The notes under the pieces were generated by a model, which searched no databases, was not told the DNA's origin, and worked only from the letters and a program-made list of their open reading frames with translations. A stretch of 43,127 nucleotides of DNA from an uncultured Rhodospirillales bacterium. Its GTDB lineage: Bacteria > Pseudomonadota > Alphaproteobacteria > Reyranellales > Reyranellaceae. The stretch is taken from NCBI GenBank assembly GCA_902825855.1, contig CADECW010000063.1, positions 1-43,127 of the forward strand. The letters run 5' to 3'. Made by a program: the position numbers and the translations under genes. Positions 15,641 through 25,385 of this stretch are shown here, in pieces (within the stretch, counting starts at the first letter, position 1; each line of letters begins with the position of its first letter).

Positions 15641-15670
15641 AAGGGTCCAGCTGATTCCAGCTGGACCCTT
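15641..15670. terminator. second hairpin between convergent genes
   Basis: Perfect 13-base arms AAGGGTCCAGCTG and CAGCTGGACCCTT flank an ATTC loop. It lies 43 bp before the stop of the minus-strand dehydrogenase, suiting termination from either side, though T-runs are short. A partial copy, CATGGACCCT, follows at about 15681. Confidence 0.6.
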
Positions 15671-15712
15671 CATGCTCTAGCATGGACCCTCAAGCCCGCA
15701 GTGAGCTTTTGA

Positions 15713-16804
15713 CTACATGGTCGCCTGTTGGATGCGGCGCTCGTCGAGCCCGACGGAGCGCGCGGTCTCGACGATAGCGGCCCAGGTGTTGTCGGGCAGG
15801 GGCACCCCCTCGGCAATCCGCTTTGCCCGCATGCGCGCCTCGGGCTCACCGGGAAGGAGGATTTCGCCGTCGGTCGCCGCAGGTCTGGAAGCCTTCACGA
15901 AGTCGACGTACCTGGCGACGTCCTTGGGAAAGAAGCCTGCCGGATCGAGCACCTTCGGATCGACATAGAACGACAGCATACCGTTGGCGAAACGGCCGCG
16001 CTTGGGATCGGTAGCGCCGTTGCCTGACAGCGAGCCACCCAGAAGCTCGCACATGAAGGCCAGCCCCGAACCCTTGTGATTGCCAAAAGCCTGGATCGCG
16101 CCGCTGCCCTTGCTGTGGTCGCGCGGGCCGGTCGGCGTGTAATCGCCATAGAGCAGGTGCGGATCGCTGCTCGGCTTGCCGTCGGGACCGACCAGCGCAC
16201 CGTCCGGCACTTGCTTGCCGCCCTGGCTCGCCACCAGCACCTTGCCCTCCGCCACGATCGAGGTGGCGAAGTCGAGCACCAGCGGATCCTGTCCCGGCCG
16301 CGGCACGCCCACGCAATAGGGCGCGGTCGAGAAGCGCCGCTCCACGCCGCCATGGGGCGCCACCAGCACGCTGCCTGAGGCATTGACGAAGTGGATCGAG
16401 ACCAGCCCTGCCTCGGCCGCCATTTCGGCCCAGTCGCCGACGCGACCGACGTGGCCGGCGTTGCGCAGGGTAACGGCCGACAGGCCGTTCCTGCGACACT
16501 TGTCGATGCCGATGCGGACGGCCTGTGGCGTCACGGTCTGGCCGAAGCCGTACTTGCCGTCGACCACAGCGATCACCGGCGTGTCGACGACGACGTCGAC
16601 CGTGACGTCCGGCAGCACGGTGCCGTTCTTCTTCTGGGTCGCATAGCGCGGCACGCGGACGACGCCATGGCTGTCGTGGCCCGACAGGTTGGCGCTCACG
16701 AGATAGCGGCCGATGCGACCGCCCTCCTCCGTCGAGCACCCCGCAGACGCGAAGATATCCGCGACGAAGGCCTCCAATGCCTTCGCCTTGATGGTGACCG
16801 TCAT
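15713..16804 (-). CDS. malate/L-lactate dehydrogenase family (Ldh_2) oxidoreductase, 363 aa
   Basis: NAD(P)-dependent dehydrogenase of the family that includes YiaK, ureidoglycolate and sulfolactate dehydrogenases. Typical segments are SGHDSHGVVRVPRY with the catalytic His, GFGQTVTPQAV, the NAGHVGRVGDW cofactor loop, GNHKGSGLAFMCELL and the C-terminal LLPGEPE. These enzymes reduce 2-oxo acids to 2-hydroxy acids or the reverse. The ATG at 16804 has GAGG ten bases upstream. It follows the SDR gene by 58 bp, so both probably process the compound imported by the ABC system; this is inference. Confidence 0.85.
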   Translation of the reverse strand: MTVTIKAKALEAFVADIFASAGCSTEEGGRIGRYLVSANLSGHDSHGVVRVPRYATQKKNGTVLPDVTVDVVVDTPVIAVVDGKYGFGQTVTPQAVRIGIDKCRRNGLSAVTLRNAGHVGRVGDWAEMAAEAGLVSIHFVNASGSVLVAPHGGVERRFSTAPYCVGVPRPGQDPLVLDFATSIVAEGKVLVASQGGKQVPDGALVGPDGKPSSDPHLLYGDYTPTGPRDHSKGSGAIQAFGNHKGSGLAFMCELLGGSLSGNGATDPKRGRFANGMLSFYVDPKVLDPAGFFPKDVARYVDFVKASRPAATDGEILLPGEPEARMRAKRIAEGVPLPDNTWAAIVETARSVGLDERRIQQATM

Positions 16805-16862
16805 TCCGTACGCTTCCTCATGTTCTATCGGACAGCCGGCCTCCGGCCGGCGGTTCGCATGA

Positions 16863-17660
16863 CTACTTCCTGCCGGCCTTCGCCTTCGCCTTCTTCTCTT
16901 CGGCCGCGCGATGCAGGGCGCCGACATAGCCGCGATTCCAGGTCGGATTGATCATGACCTCGTTGATCACGATATGCGCCGGCAGGCAGGCGACGTAGCG
17001 GATCAGGTCGCCGACATCCTCCGACTGCGCCATGCGCGCCCGCTCTTCCTTGGTGATGGGGATTGGCCGCTTGTCGAGGATGGGTGTCGCCACCTCACCG
17101 GGACAGACGACGCAGGAGCGGATGCCGTTGACGCACTCCTCCATGTTGATGGTGTGGCTCATCGCCACCACCCCATGCTTGGCCGCCGAGTAGGCCGCGC
17201 CGCTCAGCGTGCTGGGATTGCGGCCAGCCATCGACGATGTGTGGATCAGCACGCCGTCCTTGCGCTTGCGCATCATCGGCAGCACGGCAGACGAACAGTA
17301 GAAGGCGCTCGACAGGTTGCCATCGATCACCATCTCGGCGCCCGCCGGCGTGAGCTCGTCCCATCGGCGGTCCGGGATGTTGAGCCCGGCGTTGTTCACC
17401 AGGATGTCGCAGCGGCCGAACTTGTTGTCGATGTCCTTGGCGACGCGGCTGACGGCAGCGGCCCTCATCAGGTCGGCCGTCTTCACGACCGCCTTGCCGC
17501 CGGCCTTCTTGATGGCGGCCGCGGTTTCCTCCAGCGGCTCCTTGCGGCGTCCCGTCAGGACTACCGTCGCCCCCTCCCTGGCGAGCGCAATCGCCGCCGC
17601 CTGACCAATACCCGAGCCAGCACCGGTCACCCAGGCGACCTTGCCCGACAACGAAGCCAT
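16863..17660 (-). CDS. short-chain dehydrogenase/reductase (SDR), 265 aa
   Basis: Classical SDR: TGAGSGIG cofactor motif near the N-terminus, NNAG at about residue 89, catalytic Ser in HTSSMAG and the YSAAK active site. The basic residue in TGRRKE suggests NADP(H) preference. The C-terminal tail EEKKAKAKAGRK is unusually Lys/Ala-rich and probably disordered. The gene lies just downstream of the ABC ATPase gene, behind a terminator-like hairpin, and upstream of the Ldh_2 gene. A role in oxidising or reducing the imported substrate is inferred. Confidence 0.9.
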   Translation of the reverse strand: MASLSGKVAWVTGAGSGIGQAAAIALAREGATVVLTGRRKEPLEETAAAIKKAGGKAVVKTADLMRAAAVSRVAKDIDNKFGRCDILVNNAGLNIPDRRWDELTPAGAEMVIDGNLSSAFYCSSAVLPMMRKRKDGVLIHTSSMAGRNPSTLSGAAYSAAKHGVVAMSHTINMEECVNGIRSCVVCPGEVATPILDKRPIPITKEERARMAQSEDVGDLIRYVACLPAHIVINEVMINPTWNRGYVGALHRAAEEKKAKAKAGRK

Positions 17661-17684
17661 CGAAGTTCTCCTATCCCGAAACTG

Positions 17685-17709
17685 AAAGCGGGCCCTCGAG
17701 GCCCGCTTT
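17685..17709 (-). terminator. hairpin between the ABC ATPase and SDR genes
   Basis: AAAGCGGGCC and GGCCCGCTTT flank CTCGA, and on the minus strand the stem ends in TTTC. It sits directly behind the ATPase stop (17713). It may end most importer transcripts or lower expression of the two dehydrogenases. Confidence 0.6.
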
Positions 17710-17712
17710 GCA

Positions 17713-18813
<1,101 letters not shown>

Positions 18814-18824
18814 AGTCTCTACCT

Positions 18825-19742
18825 CTACCCTTTGGTCGCGCCGGCCGTCAGACCCGCAATGTAGTAGTCCATGAGGAAGGCATAGATGATCAGCGGTGGC
18901 GCCGCACCCAGCAGTGCGCCGGTCATGATCTGCCCCCAGTTGAACACGTCGCCCTTGATCAGGGTCGTCACGATGCCGACCGGCAGCACCAGCTCGGTGG
19001 TCGAGGTGGTGAAGGCCAAGGGATAGAGGAACTGAGCCCAGGCCACCGTGAAGCAGAAGATGGTCGCGGCGATGATGCCGGGCAGCGCCACCGGGATGAA
19101 GATCTTGGTCAGGGTCTGGATCCAGGTGGCGCCGTCGATCAGGGCGGCCTCATCGAGTTCCTTCGGGATCGAGGCGAAGTAGCCGATCATGATCCAGGTG
19201 CAGAACGGCACGGTCAGGGTCGGGTAGAGGATGATCAGCGTCCACCAGTGGTTCATGAGCTGGATGCCGAAGGTCTCGTTGACCCAGGCGAACATCTTGA
19301 ACAACGGGATGAACAGGAGCGTCTCGGGGATCAGGTAGGTCAGGAACACGCCGGTCGCCAGCGTGGCCGAGCCCCAGAACTTCATGCGGGCGAGCGCAAA
19401 TGCGGCAATGACGCTGATCGCCATCGTGATCAGGACGGTCAGCACCGCCACGATCGCCGAGTTGCGGAAGAAGGTGAGATACTGGTTCTGCGTCAGCAGC
19501 TCGATGTAGTTCGCCAGGGTGGGCGAATAGACCCACCACGGATTGCTCTCGGCCGAGATCTCCGCGCTGGTCTTCAGCGAGGTGATGAACATGTAGATCG
19601 GCGGCGTCAGGAAGAAGATCGCGAAAAGCACGAGGAAGAAGTAGGACCAGCGCAGGGCCCACCTCCGGTCGCGACTCATGCTGCCATACTTGCGGCCCGA
19701 GATCGTCGTCGCCGTCGGGGAAGCGATTGTGGCGTTTGCCAT
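18825..19742 (-). CDS. sugar ABC transporter permease, MalG type, 305 aa
   Basis: Inner-membrane permease with six predicted helices and the EAA loop EAALIDGATWIQTLTKIFIP that docks on the ATPase. A hydrophilic N-terminal tail of about 30 residues precedes the first helix (SYFFLVLFAIFFLTPPIYMFI). Its start codon shares a base with the stop of the MalF-type gene at 19742, so the two subunits are co-translated. It pairs with that subunit to form the channel. Confidence 0.92.
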   Translation of the reverse strand: MANATIASPTATTISGRKYGSMSRDRRWALRWSYFFLVLFAIFFLTPPIYMFITSLKTSAEISAESNPWWVYSPTLANYIELLTQNQYLTFFRNSAIVAVLTVLITMAISVIAAFALARMKFWGSATLATGVFLTYLIPETLLFIPLFKMFAWVNETFGIQLMNHWWTLIILYPTLTVPFCTWIMIGYFASIPKELDEAALIDGATWIQTLTKIFIPVALPGIIAATIFCFTVAWAQFLYPLAFTTSTTELVLPVGIVTTLIKGDVFNWGQIMTGALLGAAPPLIIYAFLMDYYIAGLTAGATKG

Positions 19743-20671
19743 CAGACTTCACTCCCTCGCTTGGTGATGTCTCGCAGGATGAAGGTCGCGGCCACGGCCA
19801 GGATCGGCACCATGAACAGCGACACGCTGGCGCCGAGCGGTATGTCTCCGCTTTCTATGCCCACCCTGAACGCCCACGTCGCGAACACGTGCGTGGTGTT
19901 GAGCGGGTCGCCCTTGGTCAACACGCGCACGATGTCGAAGTTGGCAAAGGTGACGATCAACGAGAACAGCGCCGTGATGGCGATGATGTTGCGCATCATC
20001 GGCAGGGTCACGTACCAGATGCGCTGCCACCAGGTGGCGCCGTCGATCGAGGCTGCCTCGTAGAGCTGCTCGGGCACCGACTTCAATGCCGCAAGGTACA
20101 TGATCATGAAGAACGGCGCGCCGATCCACACGTTGACCAGGATGACGGAGAAGCGCGCCCAGCCGGTCTCGCCGGTCCACGGAATGCGGTCGATGCCGAA
20201 GCCGGCCAGAATCCAGTTGAAGGCCGAGTAGGACGGATCGAACAGCCACAGCCAGGCGAGCGTGCTCATTGCCGGCGGAATGACCCACGGCACCAACAGC
20301 ATGCCGCGCCACTTGCGCTGGCCCTTGCTCGGGATGTTGTGCACGAAGTGGGCGACCACGAAGCCGATGATCGCCTTGAAGATCACCGCGGTGATGGCGA
20401 ACAGGCAGGACTGGTAGACTACCATCCAGAAGGTTTCGCGGCCGAACAGGAAGTCGAAGTTCCCGAAGCCGACGAAGCGGGTCATGCCCTTGTTGAGCAT
20501 CGCCAGATAGACAGCGTAGCCAGCCGGATAGGCGACCAGAACGAGGATCAGCAGGATCAGAGGCAACGCCATAAGGAAGGCGATGGTAGATTTGCGCTGC
20601 ATCAGTTTGTGCAGGCTGCTGCGGCCGGCGCCTGTCGCCGTTACCGCGCCTCTGGCGGCTATGTCTGCCAT
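19742..20671 (-). CDS. sugar ABC transporter permease, MalF/UgpA type, 309 aa
   Basis: Six-helix permease with the EAA loop EAASIDGATWWQRIWYVTLP. The N-terminus (first about 25 residues, ending in LHKLMQRKS) is cytoplasmic and basic, then STIAFLMALPLILLILVLVAY forms the first helix. It lies 90 bp downstream of the binding-protein gene, with a GC-rich hairpin between them, and overlaps the second permease gene. Confidence 0.92.
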   Translation of the reverse strand: MADIAARGAVTATGAGRSSLHKLMQRKSTIAFLMALPLILLILVLVAYPAGYAVYLAMLNKGMTRFVGFGNFDFLFGRETFWMVVYQSCLFAITAVIFKAIIGFVVAHFVHNIPSKGQRKWRGMLLVPWVIPPAMSTLAWLWLFDPSYSAFNWILAGFGIDRIPWTGETGWARFSVILVNVWIGAPFFMIMYLAALKSVPEQLYEAASIDGATWWQRIWYVTLPMMRNIIAITALFSLIVTFANFDIVRVLTKGDPLNTTHVFATWAFRVGIESGDIPLGASVSLFMVPILAVAATFILRDITKRGSEV

Positions 20672-20715
20672 AGGAAACTCCCGGCGTTTGTCGTCTTCTT
20701 ATCGTTATCGGTTCC

Positions 20716-20745
20716 GGCGGACGCCGTCGCCTGACCGCGTCCGCC
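20716..20745 (-). other. intercistronic stem-loop between binding-protein and permease genes
   Basis: GGCGGACGC and GCGTCCGCC form a 9-bp stem around 12 bases. It has no T-run. Such hairpins behind binding-protein genes often stabilise the upstream mRNA so that the binding protein is made in excess of the permeases; that is known for other ABC operons and inferred here. Confidence 0.45.
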
Positions 20746-20761
20746 GTAGTCGTCGTACGCG

Positions 20762-22102
20762 CTAGTTGCGCATGAACCCTTCGATCTCCTTGGCAGCCCA
20801 GTCCAGTGTCTTGTCCATGGCCTCGCCCTTGAAGAAGCGCACCGCCATCTGGGTCTGGATACCCTGGGTGTAGATCTGCTCGGCGATCTTGTGCGGCGCG
20901 GGGGCCGCGGCGATCGACAGCGTCTGGTGGTTGTGCGGGTTCGGATAGTGATAGAGCGTGCCCTTGGGAGGCGACTCCTCGGCCCAGGTCTTGAAGGTGG
21001 TGAGCTTCTCGAACGACGGCAGGTCATAACCGCCGCTGGCGATCACCATCTTCTCGGCCGCCTCGGGCTGGCTCATCGCGGTGAGCAGGCTCTTGGCCGC
21101 CGACTGGTTCTTGCTGAAGCTCCAGGTGCCCCAGAAGAACGGCAGGAACGGACCAAAGCGGCCGGCCGGACCCGACGGGAAGCCATGTGTCCAGCACTGC
21201 TCGGCAACCTTCGGCGCATCGCGCTTGGCAACCGCCCAGGCCGACGGCGGATTCATGATCAGGGCGCCCTTGCCCGACACCAGCCACTTGTTGTTGGAAG
21301 CATCGTCCCACGCCGGCGCGTCTTCCGGCAGGAAGGCCATCAGTTTCTTGTAGTACTCGAGCGCCTGACGGACCTTGTCGTTCTTGACCGTGATCTCACC
21401 CTTGGCGTCGACCAGCACGGCGCCGAAGCTGTGGAAAATCGCTCCCGCGGTATCGACCGAGTCCGACGTCGTGCCGAGCCCGATGCCAAAGGCATGACCG
21501 CCCTTGCTGCAGGCCTCGGCGGCCTTCAGGAAGGCATCCAGCGTCCAGGCGTCGGCCTTGGGCGGTGAGCCGGCCGGATACATCGCCTGCACGTCGATGC
21601 CGGCGAGTTGCTTCATGAGGTCGATGCGCGAGCATGGCCCCTTCATCTGGCTACCGACCGTGGCAGGCACGGCCAGCCACTTGCCGCCGACCTTGCCGAG
21701 ATACTCGACGGTGCCGTTCACCGCGCCGTTCTGCTTGATCAGGGGCTCGACGACGTCGTTCATCGACACGAGCTGCTCGGCGTAGCGCGCCGGCAGCCAG
21801 GTCGAAAAAGCGAGGACATCGTGGCCCGACTTGGCTTGCGATTCCGCTGCGGTCGTCAGCAGGAGCTTGTTGCCCTGCGAGGTGATGAAATCGATGGTGA
21901 CTTCGACCTTCTCCTTGTCAGCCCACGCCTTGATCACCTCTTCCGTGGCCTTGTTGGCGCCGGGTACCCAGTGGTCCCACAGGCCAAGCGAAAGCTTACC
22001 GGCCGCGTACGCGCCACGCACGAACGGTGCGGCGACCAGCGCCGTCGAAACGGCAGCCGTACTCGCCACAAAACCGCGGCGGCTTACTTTTCTCGATACC
22101 AT
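20762..22102 (-). CDS. ABC transporter solute-binding protein, family 1, Tat-exported, 446 aa
   Basis: The N-terminus has a twin-arginine signal (VSRRGFVAS, hydrophobic stretch, AYAAGK cleavage region), so the protein is probably folded in the cytoplasm before export to the periplasm. The mature part is a family-1 extracellular binding protein: LGLWDHWVPGANKATEEVIKA at the start and aromatic residues (FWGTWSF, NPPSAWAV) that may line a sugar site. AGGAGG lies just before the ATG. It is the first gene of the importer operon. Confidence 0.92.
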   Translation of the reverse strand: MVSRKVSRRGFVASTAAVSTALVAAPFVRGAYAAGKLSLGLWDHWVPGANKATEEVIKAWADKEKVEVTIDFITSQGNKLLLTTAAESQAKSGHDVLAFSTWLPARYAEQLVSMNDVVEPLIKQNGAVNGTVEYLGKVGGKWLAVPATVGSQMKGPCSRIDLMKQLAGIDVQAMYPAGSPPKADAWTLDAFLKAAEACSKGGHAFGIGLGTTSDSVDTAGAIFHSFGAVLVDAKGEITVKNDKVRQALEYYKKLMAFLPEDAPAWDDASNNKWLVSGKGALIMNPPSAWAVAKRDAPKVAEQCWTHGFPSGPAGRFGPFLPFFWGTWSFSKNQSAAKSLLTAMSQPEAAEKMVIASGGYDLPSFEKLTTFKTWAEESPPKGTLYHYPNPHNHQTLSIAAAPAPHKIAEQIYTQGIQTQMAVRFFKGEAMDKTLDWAAKEIEGFMRN

Positions 22103-22151
22103 TTTTCCTCCTGTCCCTCGTTCTTATGACCCTGATTTGAGCCTTGTGGCG

Positions 22152-22180
22152 ATGCTAGGCACAACCCATGGATCAAGCAA
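22152..22180 (-). promoter_or_regulatory. candidate sigma-70-type promoter for the ABC operon
   Basis: On the minus strand TTGCTT (-35) and TAGCAT (-10) are 17 bp apart, giving a leader of about 45 bases before the binding-protein ATG at 22102. This is based on hexamer resemblance only. Confidence 0.4.
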
Positions 22181-22288
22181 TGCATTTTCGGCCGTAGGGT
22201 CTTTCGGAACACAGGTTTGACAGCATCCGACGAGACCAGGATGCTCCGCCCGCCAAAAGGACAGCGCAGGATCGCGGGAAGGAATTTC

Positions 22289-22438
22289 GTGCGGGAAAAC
22301 ACTGTGAAATCGATCAGGACCATGGGCGGCGCGCGCAACGGCTGGATGGGAATTCCCGGTCGCGTCTTCGCCAAGGGCATGGCACAGGCACGCCTGGACT
22401 CGCTTACGGGCGAACTGCCGTATGGCCCGGTCGTCTGA
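22289..22438 (+). pseudogene. truncated HpcH/HpaI-family aldolase (N-terminal relic)
   Basis: A GTG at 22289 preceded by GGAAGGA opens a 49-codon frame: MRENTVKSIRTMGGARNGWM, then GIPGRVFAKGMAQARLDSLTG, ending PYGPVV and TGA. This resembles the start of HpcH/HpaI (2-dehydro-3-deoxy-sugar-acid) aldolases, with RENxLK, NGWLxIP, AExMAHxGxDSLTxDxQHG. The catalytic His position (QHG) reads PYG, and the remaining 200 or so residues are missing. The next gene starts five bases later, consistent with a deletion joining the two. It may persist as a leader that couples translation to the aminotransferase. Confidence 0.5.
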
Positions 22439-22443
22439 GCAAG

Positions 22444-23622
22444 ATGCAACAGATCCCCACGGCCAATCCCTGGCTCGCCGCCGTCGAGCCCTCACCCATC
22501 GGCGAGACCAGGCGCTGGGTGCTGAACCGTACCTTTCCGGCCGATCTGCCGCTGATCGATCTCAGCCAGGCGGTGCCCGGCTACCCGCCGGCCATGGAAC
22601 TCAGGAAGCACCTCGGTGAGCTGCTGCTCGATCCAGCTGTACACGGCTACACGCCGATCCTCGGCCTGGCGGCGCTACGTGAGCACTACGCCGCTCATCT
22701 CTCGAGCTTCTATGGCGCGCCGATCACCGCCGGCGAAGTCGGCATCACCTCGGGCTGCAACCAGGCTTTCTGTCTGGCTCTCATGAGCATCGCCAAGGCG
22801 GGCGATCAGGTGATCCTGCCCCGCCCGCACTACTTCAACCACGACATGTGGATGCGCATGCAGGGTATCGAGCCGGTATCGCTCGACTTCCGACCCGGCT
22901 CGGGCGCCGTGCCGAATGCCGAGGACGCCGCCAAGCTGATCGGCCCCAGGACGCGCGCCATCGTTCTGATCTCGCCCAACAATCCCACGGGTGCGGTCTA
23001 TCCGGGGGAGACCATCCATGCTTTCTACGAGCTGGCGCAGCGCCATGGCATCGCCCTGCTGCTCGACGAGACCTACAAGGACTTCCTGCCTGAGGGTGCC
23101 CGTCCGCATCGGCTGTTCAGCGACCCGGACTGGCGCAGAACGCTCGTCCACCTCTACAGCTTCTCCAAGGTCTTCGCGCTGACCGGCTATCGCGTCGGCG
23201 GCATCACCGCCGGTCCGGCGCTGATCGCGGAGATCGAGAAGGCGATGGATTGCGTCTCGATCTGTCCGCCGCGGCTCGGACAGGAAGCGGCGCTCTACGG
23301 CCTCAAAAACTTGCTGCCCTGGGCGAGGCGCAATACCGAAGGCCTCAAAGCGCGCGCCGACCTTCTAGGCACCGGCCTGCAGCGCTCGAACCGCTGGCGG
23401 CTGGTCAGCATCGGCGCCTACTTCGCCTACGTCGAGCATCCTTTCGCCGGCCAGCGTTCGACGACGGTATCCAAGCGCCTCGCCGACGAGGAGAACCTTC
23501 TCACCATCCCGGGTGACATGTTCGGTGCCGGTCAGGAACGCTTCGTGCGACTGGCCTTCGCCAACGTCGCCGACGACAGGATTCCGGCAGTGCTTGAGAG
23601 GCTGGAACGATTTGGAGCCTAG
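22444..23622 (+). CDS. PLP-dependent aminotransferase, class I/II, 392 aa
   Basis: Fold-type I aminotransferase. SGCNQAF marks the phosphate-binding turn, ISPNNPTGAVYP the conserved Asn loop, DETYKDF the Asp contacting the pyridine nitrogen, YSFSKVFALTGYRVG the Schiff-base Lys, and FVRLAFA the C-terminal Arg that binds the substrate carboxylate. The amino donor and keto-acid are not evident. It lies divergently from the ABC importer and five bases behind the aldolase relic, with an alpha/beta-hydrolase gene following. That setting suggests catabolism of an amino or keto acid taken up by the importer. Confidence 0.9.
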   Translation: MQQIPTANPWLAAVEPSPIGETRRWVLNRTFPADLPLIDLSQAVPGYPPAMELRKHLGELLLDPAVHGYTPILGLAALREHYAAHLSSFYGAPITAGEVGITSGCNQAFCLALMSIAKAGDQVILPRPHYFNHDMWMRMQGIEPVSLDFRPGSGAVPNAEDAAKLIGPRTRAIVLISPNNPTGAVYPGETIHAFYELAQRHGIALLLDETYKDFLPEGARPHRLFSDPDWRRTLVHLYSFSKVFALTGYRVGGITAGPALIAEIEKAMDCVSICPPRLGQEAALYGLKNLLPWARRNTEGLKARADLLGTGLQRSNRWRLVSIGAYFAYVEHPFAGQRSTTVSKRLADEENLLTIPGDMFGAGQERFVRLAFANVADDRIPAVLERLERFGA

Positions 23623-23626
23623 CCCC

Positions 23627-23659
23627 CTTCTCCTCCCCGCATGACGGGGAAGGAGGAAG
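23627..23659. repeat. imperfect CCTCCCCG/CGGGGAAGG palindrome
   Basis: CTTCTCCTCCCCG and CGGGGAAGGAGGAAG flank CATGA, with small bulges. A related, perfect version lies at 40959-40989. It is probably a short dispersed palindromic repeat. Its right arm ends just before the ribosome-binding site of the hydrolase gene. Confidence 0.45.
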
Positions 23660-23672
23660 ATCGAGGTGAACC

Positions 23673-24545
23673 ATGCCACATGCAACGACGCCCGATGGCA
23701 TCAAGCTATACTATGAAGAGTCCGGCAGCGGTACGCCGATCCTGTTCGTCCACGAATACAGCGGCGACTGGCGTAGTTGGGAGCCGCAGATGCGCTACTT
23801 TTCGCGCCGCTACCGCTGCATCACCTACTCGTTCCGCGGCTACCCCGGCTCGGACACGCCCGAGATCGAATCGATGTACGGCCAGCAGCACGCGGTCGAC
23901 GACGCCAAGCACATGCTGGACCATCTCGGGATCGAGAGAGCCCACATCGTGGGCCTTTCGCAAGGCGCCTTCGCGACGGCGCATTTCGGCCGACAATATA
24001 CCAGCCGCGCCCTTACACTGACGCTGGCCGGTGTCGGTTCCGGCGCCGGCCGCGAGGGCCATGAGCAGTTCAAGAAGGACGCCCAGGCCACCGCCGTCCG
24101 CATCCGCAAGGAAGGCATGGCAAAGTACGCAAATGCGCTGACCAGGAATCCGACACGCTCGCGCTTCAAGCAGAAGGACCCGCGTGGCTTCGCCGAGTTC
24201 GTGAAGCATCTGTCGGAGCACCCCGACGTCGGCTCGGCCAATACGATGCAGGAGTATCAAGGCAAGCGGCCCTCGCTCTACGACTTCGAGGCCGAGTGGC
24301 AGAAGCTCGAATTGCCGACCTTGATCATCTGCGGCGACGAGGACGAGCCTTGCCTGCAACCCAGCCTCTATCTCAAGCGCGTGCTGCCGAATGCCGGACT
24401 CGCCCTGTTCGCCAAGACCGGCCACACGGTGAACATCGAGGAGCCCGATGCCTTCAACCGGGAGCTCGGGAACTTCCTGATGCTGGCCGAAGCCGGCAAA
24501 TGGACGCCCGCGGATCCGCTCGACTCCAATGCGCCGATGATCTGA
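23673..24545 (+). CDS. alpha/beta-fold hydrolase, 290 aa
   Basis: The nucleophile elbow GLSQG carries Ser (about residue 95), the acid is probably Asp in ICGDEDEPC (about 225), and the catalytic His lies in KTGHTVNIEEP. The oxyanion region is FVHEYSGDWRSW, where the usual HG motif reads HE. Relatives include esterases, haloperoxidase-like enzymes and C-C hydrolases; the substrate is unknown. AGGTGA precedes the ATG at 23673. It follows the aminotransferase by 50 bp and is likely co-transcribed. Confidence 0.88.
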   Translation: MPHATTPDGIKLYYEESGSGTPILFVHEYSGDWRSWEPQMRYFSRRYRCITYSFRGYPGSDTPEIESMYGQQHAVDDAKHMLDHLGIERAHIVGLSQGAFATAHFGRQYTSRALTLTLAGVGSGAGREGHEQFKKDAQATAVRIRKEGMAKYANALTRNPTRSRFKQKDPRGFAEFVKHLSEHPDVGSANTMQEYQGKRPSLYDFEAEWQKLELPTLIICGDEDEPCLQPSLYLKRVLPNAGLALFAKTGHTVNIEEPDAFNRELGNFLMLAEAGKWTPADPLDSNAPMI

Positions 24546-24587
24546 GGTCGTACGGATCGGCGCTCACGGGCGCGCCGACGGCAGGGA

Positions 24588-25385
24588 TTAACCGGGCTTT
24601 ACGGTGACGGCGTGGTTGAGCGGTCCGTGCCCGCGGCCGAAGCCGGGCGCTGTCTCAATGGCCCGACGCACGAACGCGCGCGCGCGCGCGACGGCCTCCC
24701 TCAGGCCCATCCCCTGGGCGAGGCCCGCGGCGGTGGCCGAGGCGAGCGTGCAACCGGTGCCGTGTGTGTGCTTGGACCTTATGCGCGGATCGGCGAAACG
24801 CTCGAAGCGGCCGCCATGCCACAGGAGGTCGACGACCGTGTCGCCTTCGAGATGGCCGCCTTTCAACAGCACGCCCTTTGCCCCCAGCGCCGCCAACCGC
24901 TCGACAGCACGGTGCATGTCGGTCTCGTCGCGCACCGGGAAGCCTGCCAGAACCTCGGCTTCGGGCAGATTTGGCGTGATCAGCGCCGCCATCGGCAGCA
25001 GCGTATCGCGCAATGCCGCCTCGGCTTCGCTCAGGAGCAGGCGATGGCCGCCCTTGGCCACCATCACCGGATCGACCACCAATGGCACGCCGGGCGCGTG
25101 CTTCTTCAAGGCAGACGCCACGGCTTCGATCACTTCGGCGCTGTGCAGCATGCCGGTCTTGAGCGCATCCGCGCCGATGTCGGTCAGCACGACTTCGATC
25201 TGCTGGGCGATGAAGGCAGGCTCGACCGGCATGACGCCGTGTACGCCCTCGGTGTTCTGGGCGGTGAGTGCGGTGATGGCGGTGGCGGCATAGGCGTTCA
25301 TGGCGGTAACTGCCTTGATATCCGCCTGGATGCCCGCGCCGCCGCCGGAATCCGAGCCGGCGACGATCAGGACACGACCTTTCAT
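24588..25385 (-). CDS. thiD: hydroxymethylpyrimidine/phosphomethylpyrimidine kinase ThiD, 265 aa
   Basis: Ribokinase-fold kinase that phosphorylates HMP and HMP-P for thiamine diphosphate synthesis. Diagnostic stretches are [16 protein letters not shown] at the N-terminus, [28 protein letters not shown] and the anion-hole/catalytic [10 protein letters not shown]. It overlaps glmM by four bases (ATGA) and is the last gene of the ftsH-folP-glmM-thiD run. Near the 3' end it contains an alternating (CG)8 tract at 24675-24690 encoding Arg-Ala repeats. Confidence 0.95.
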   Translation of the reverse strand: MKGRVLIVAGSDSGGGAGIQADIKAVTAMNAYAATAITALTAQNTEGVHGVMPVEPAFIAQQIEVVLTDIGADALKTGMLHSAEVIEAVASALKKHAPGVPLVVDPVMVAKGGHRLLLSEAEAALRDTLLPMAALITPNLPEAEVLAGFPVRDETDMHRAVERLAALGAKGVLLKGGHLEGDTVVDLLWHGGRFERFADPRIRSKHTHGTGCTLASATAAGLAQGMGLREAVARARAFVRRAIETAPGFGRGHGPLNHAVTVKPG

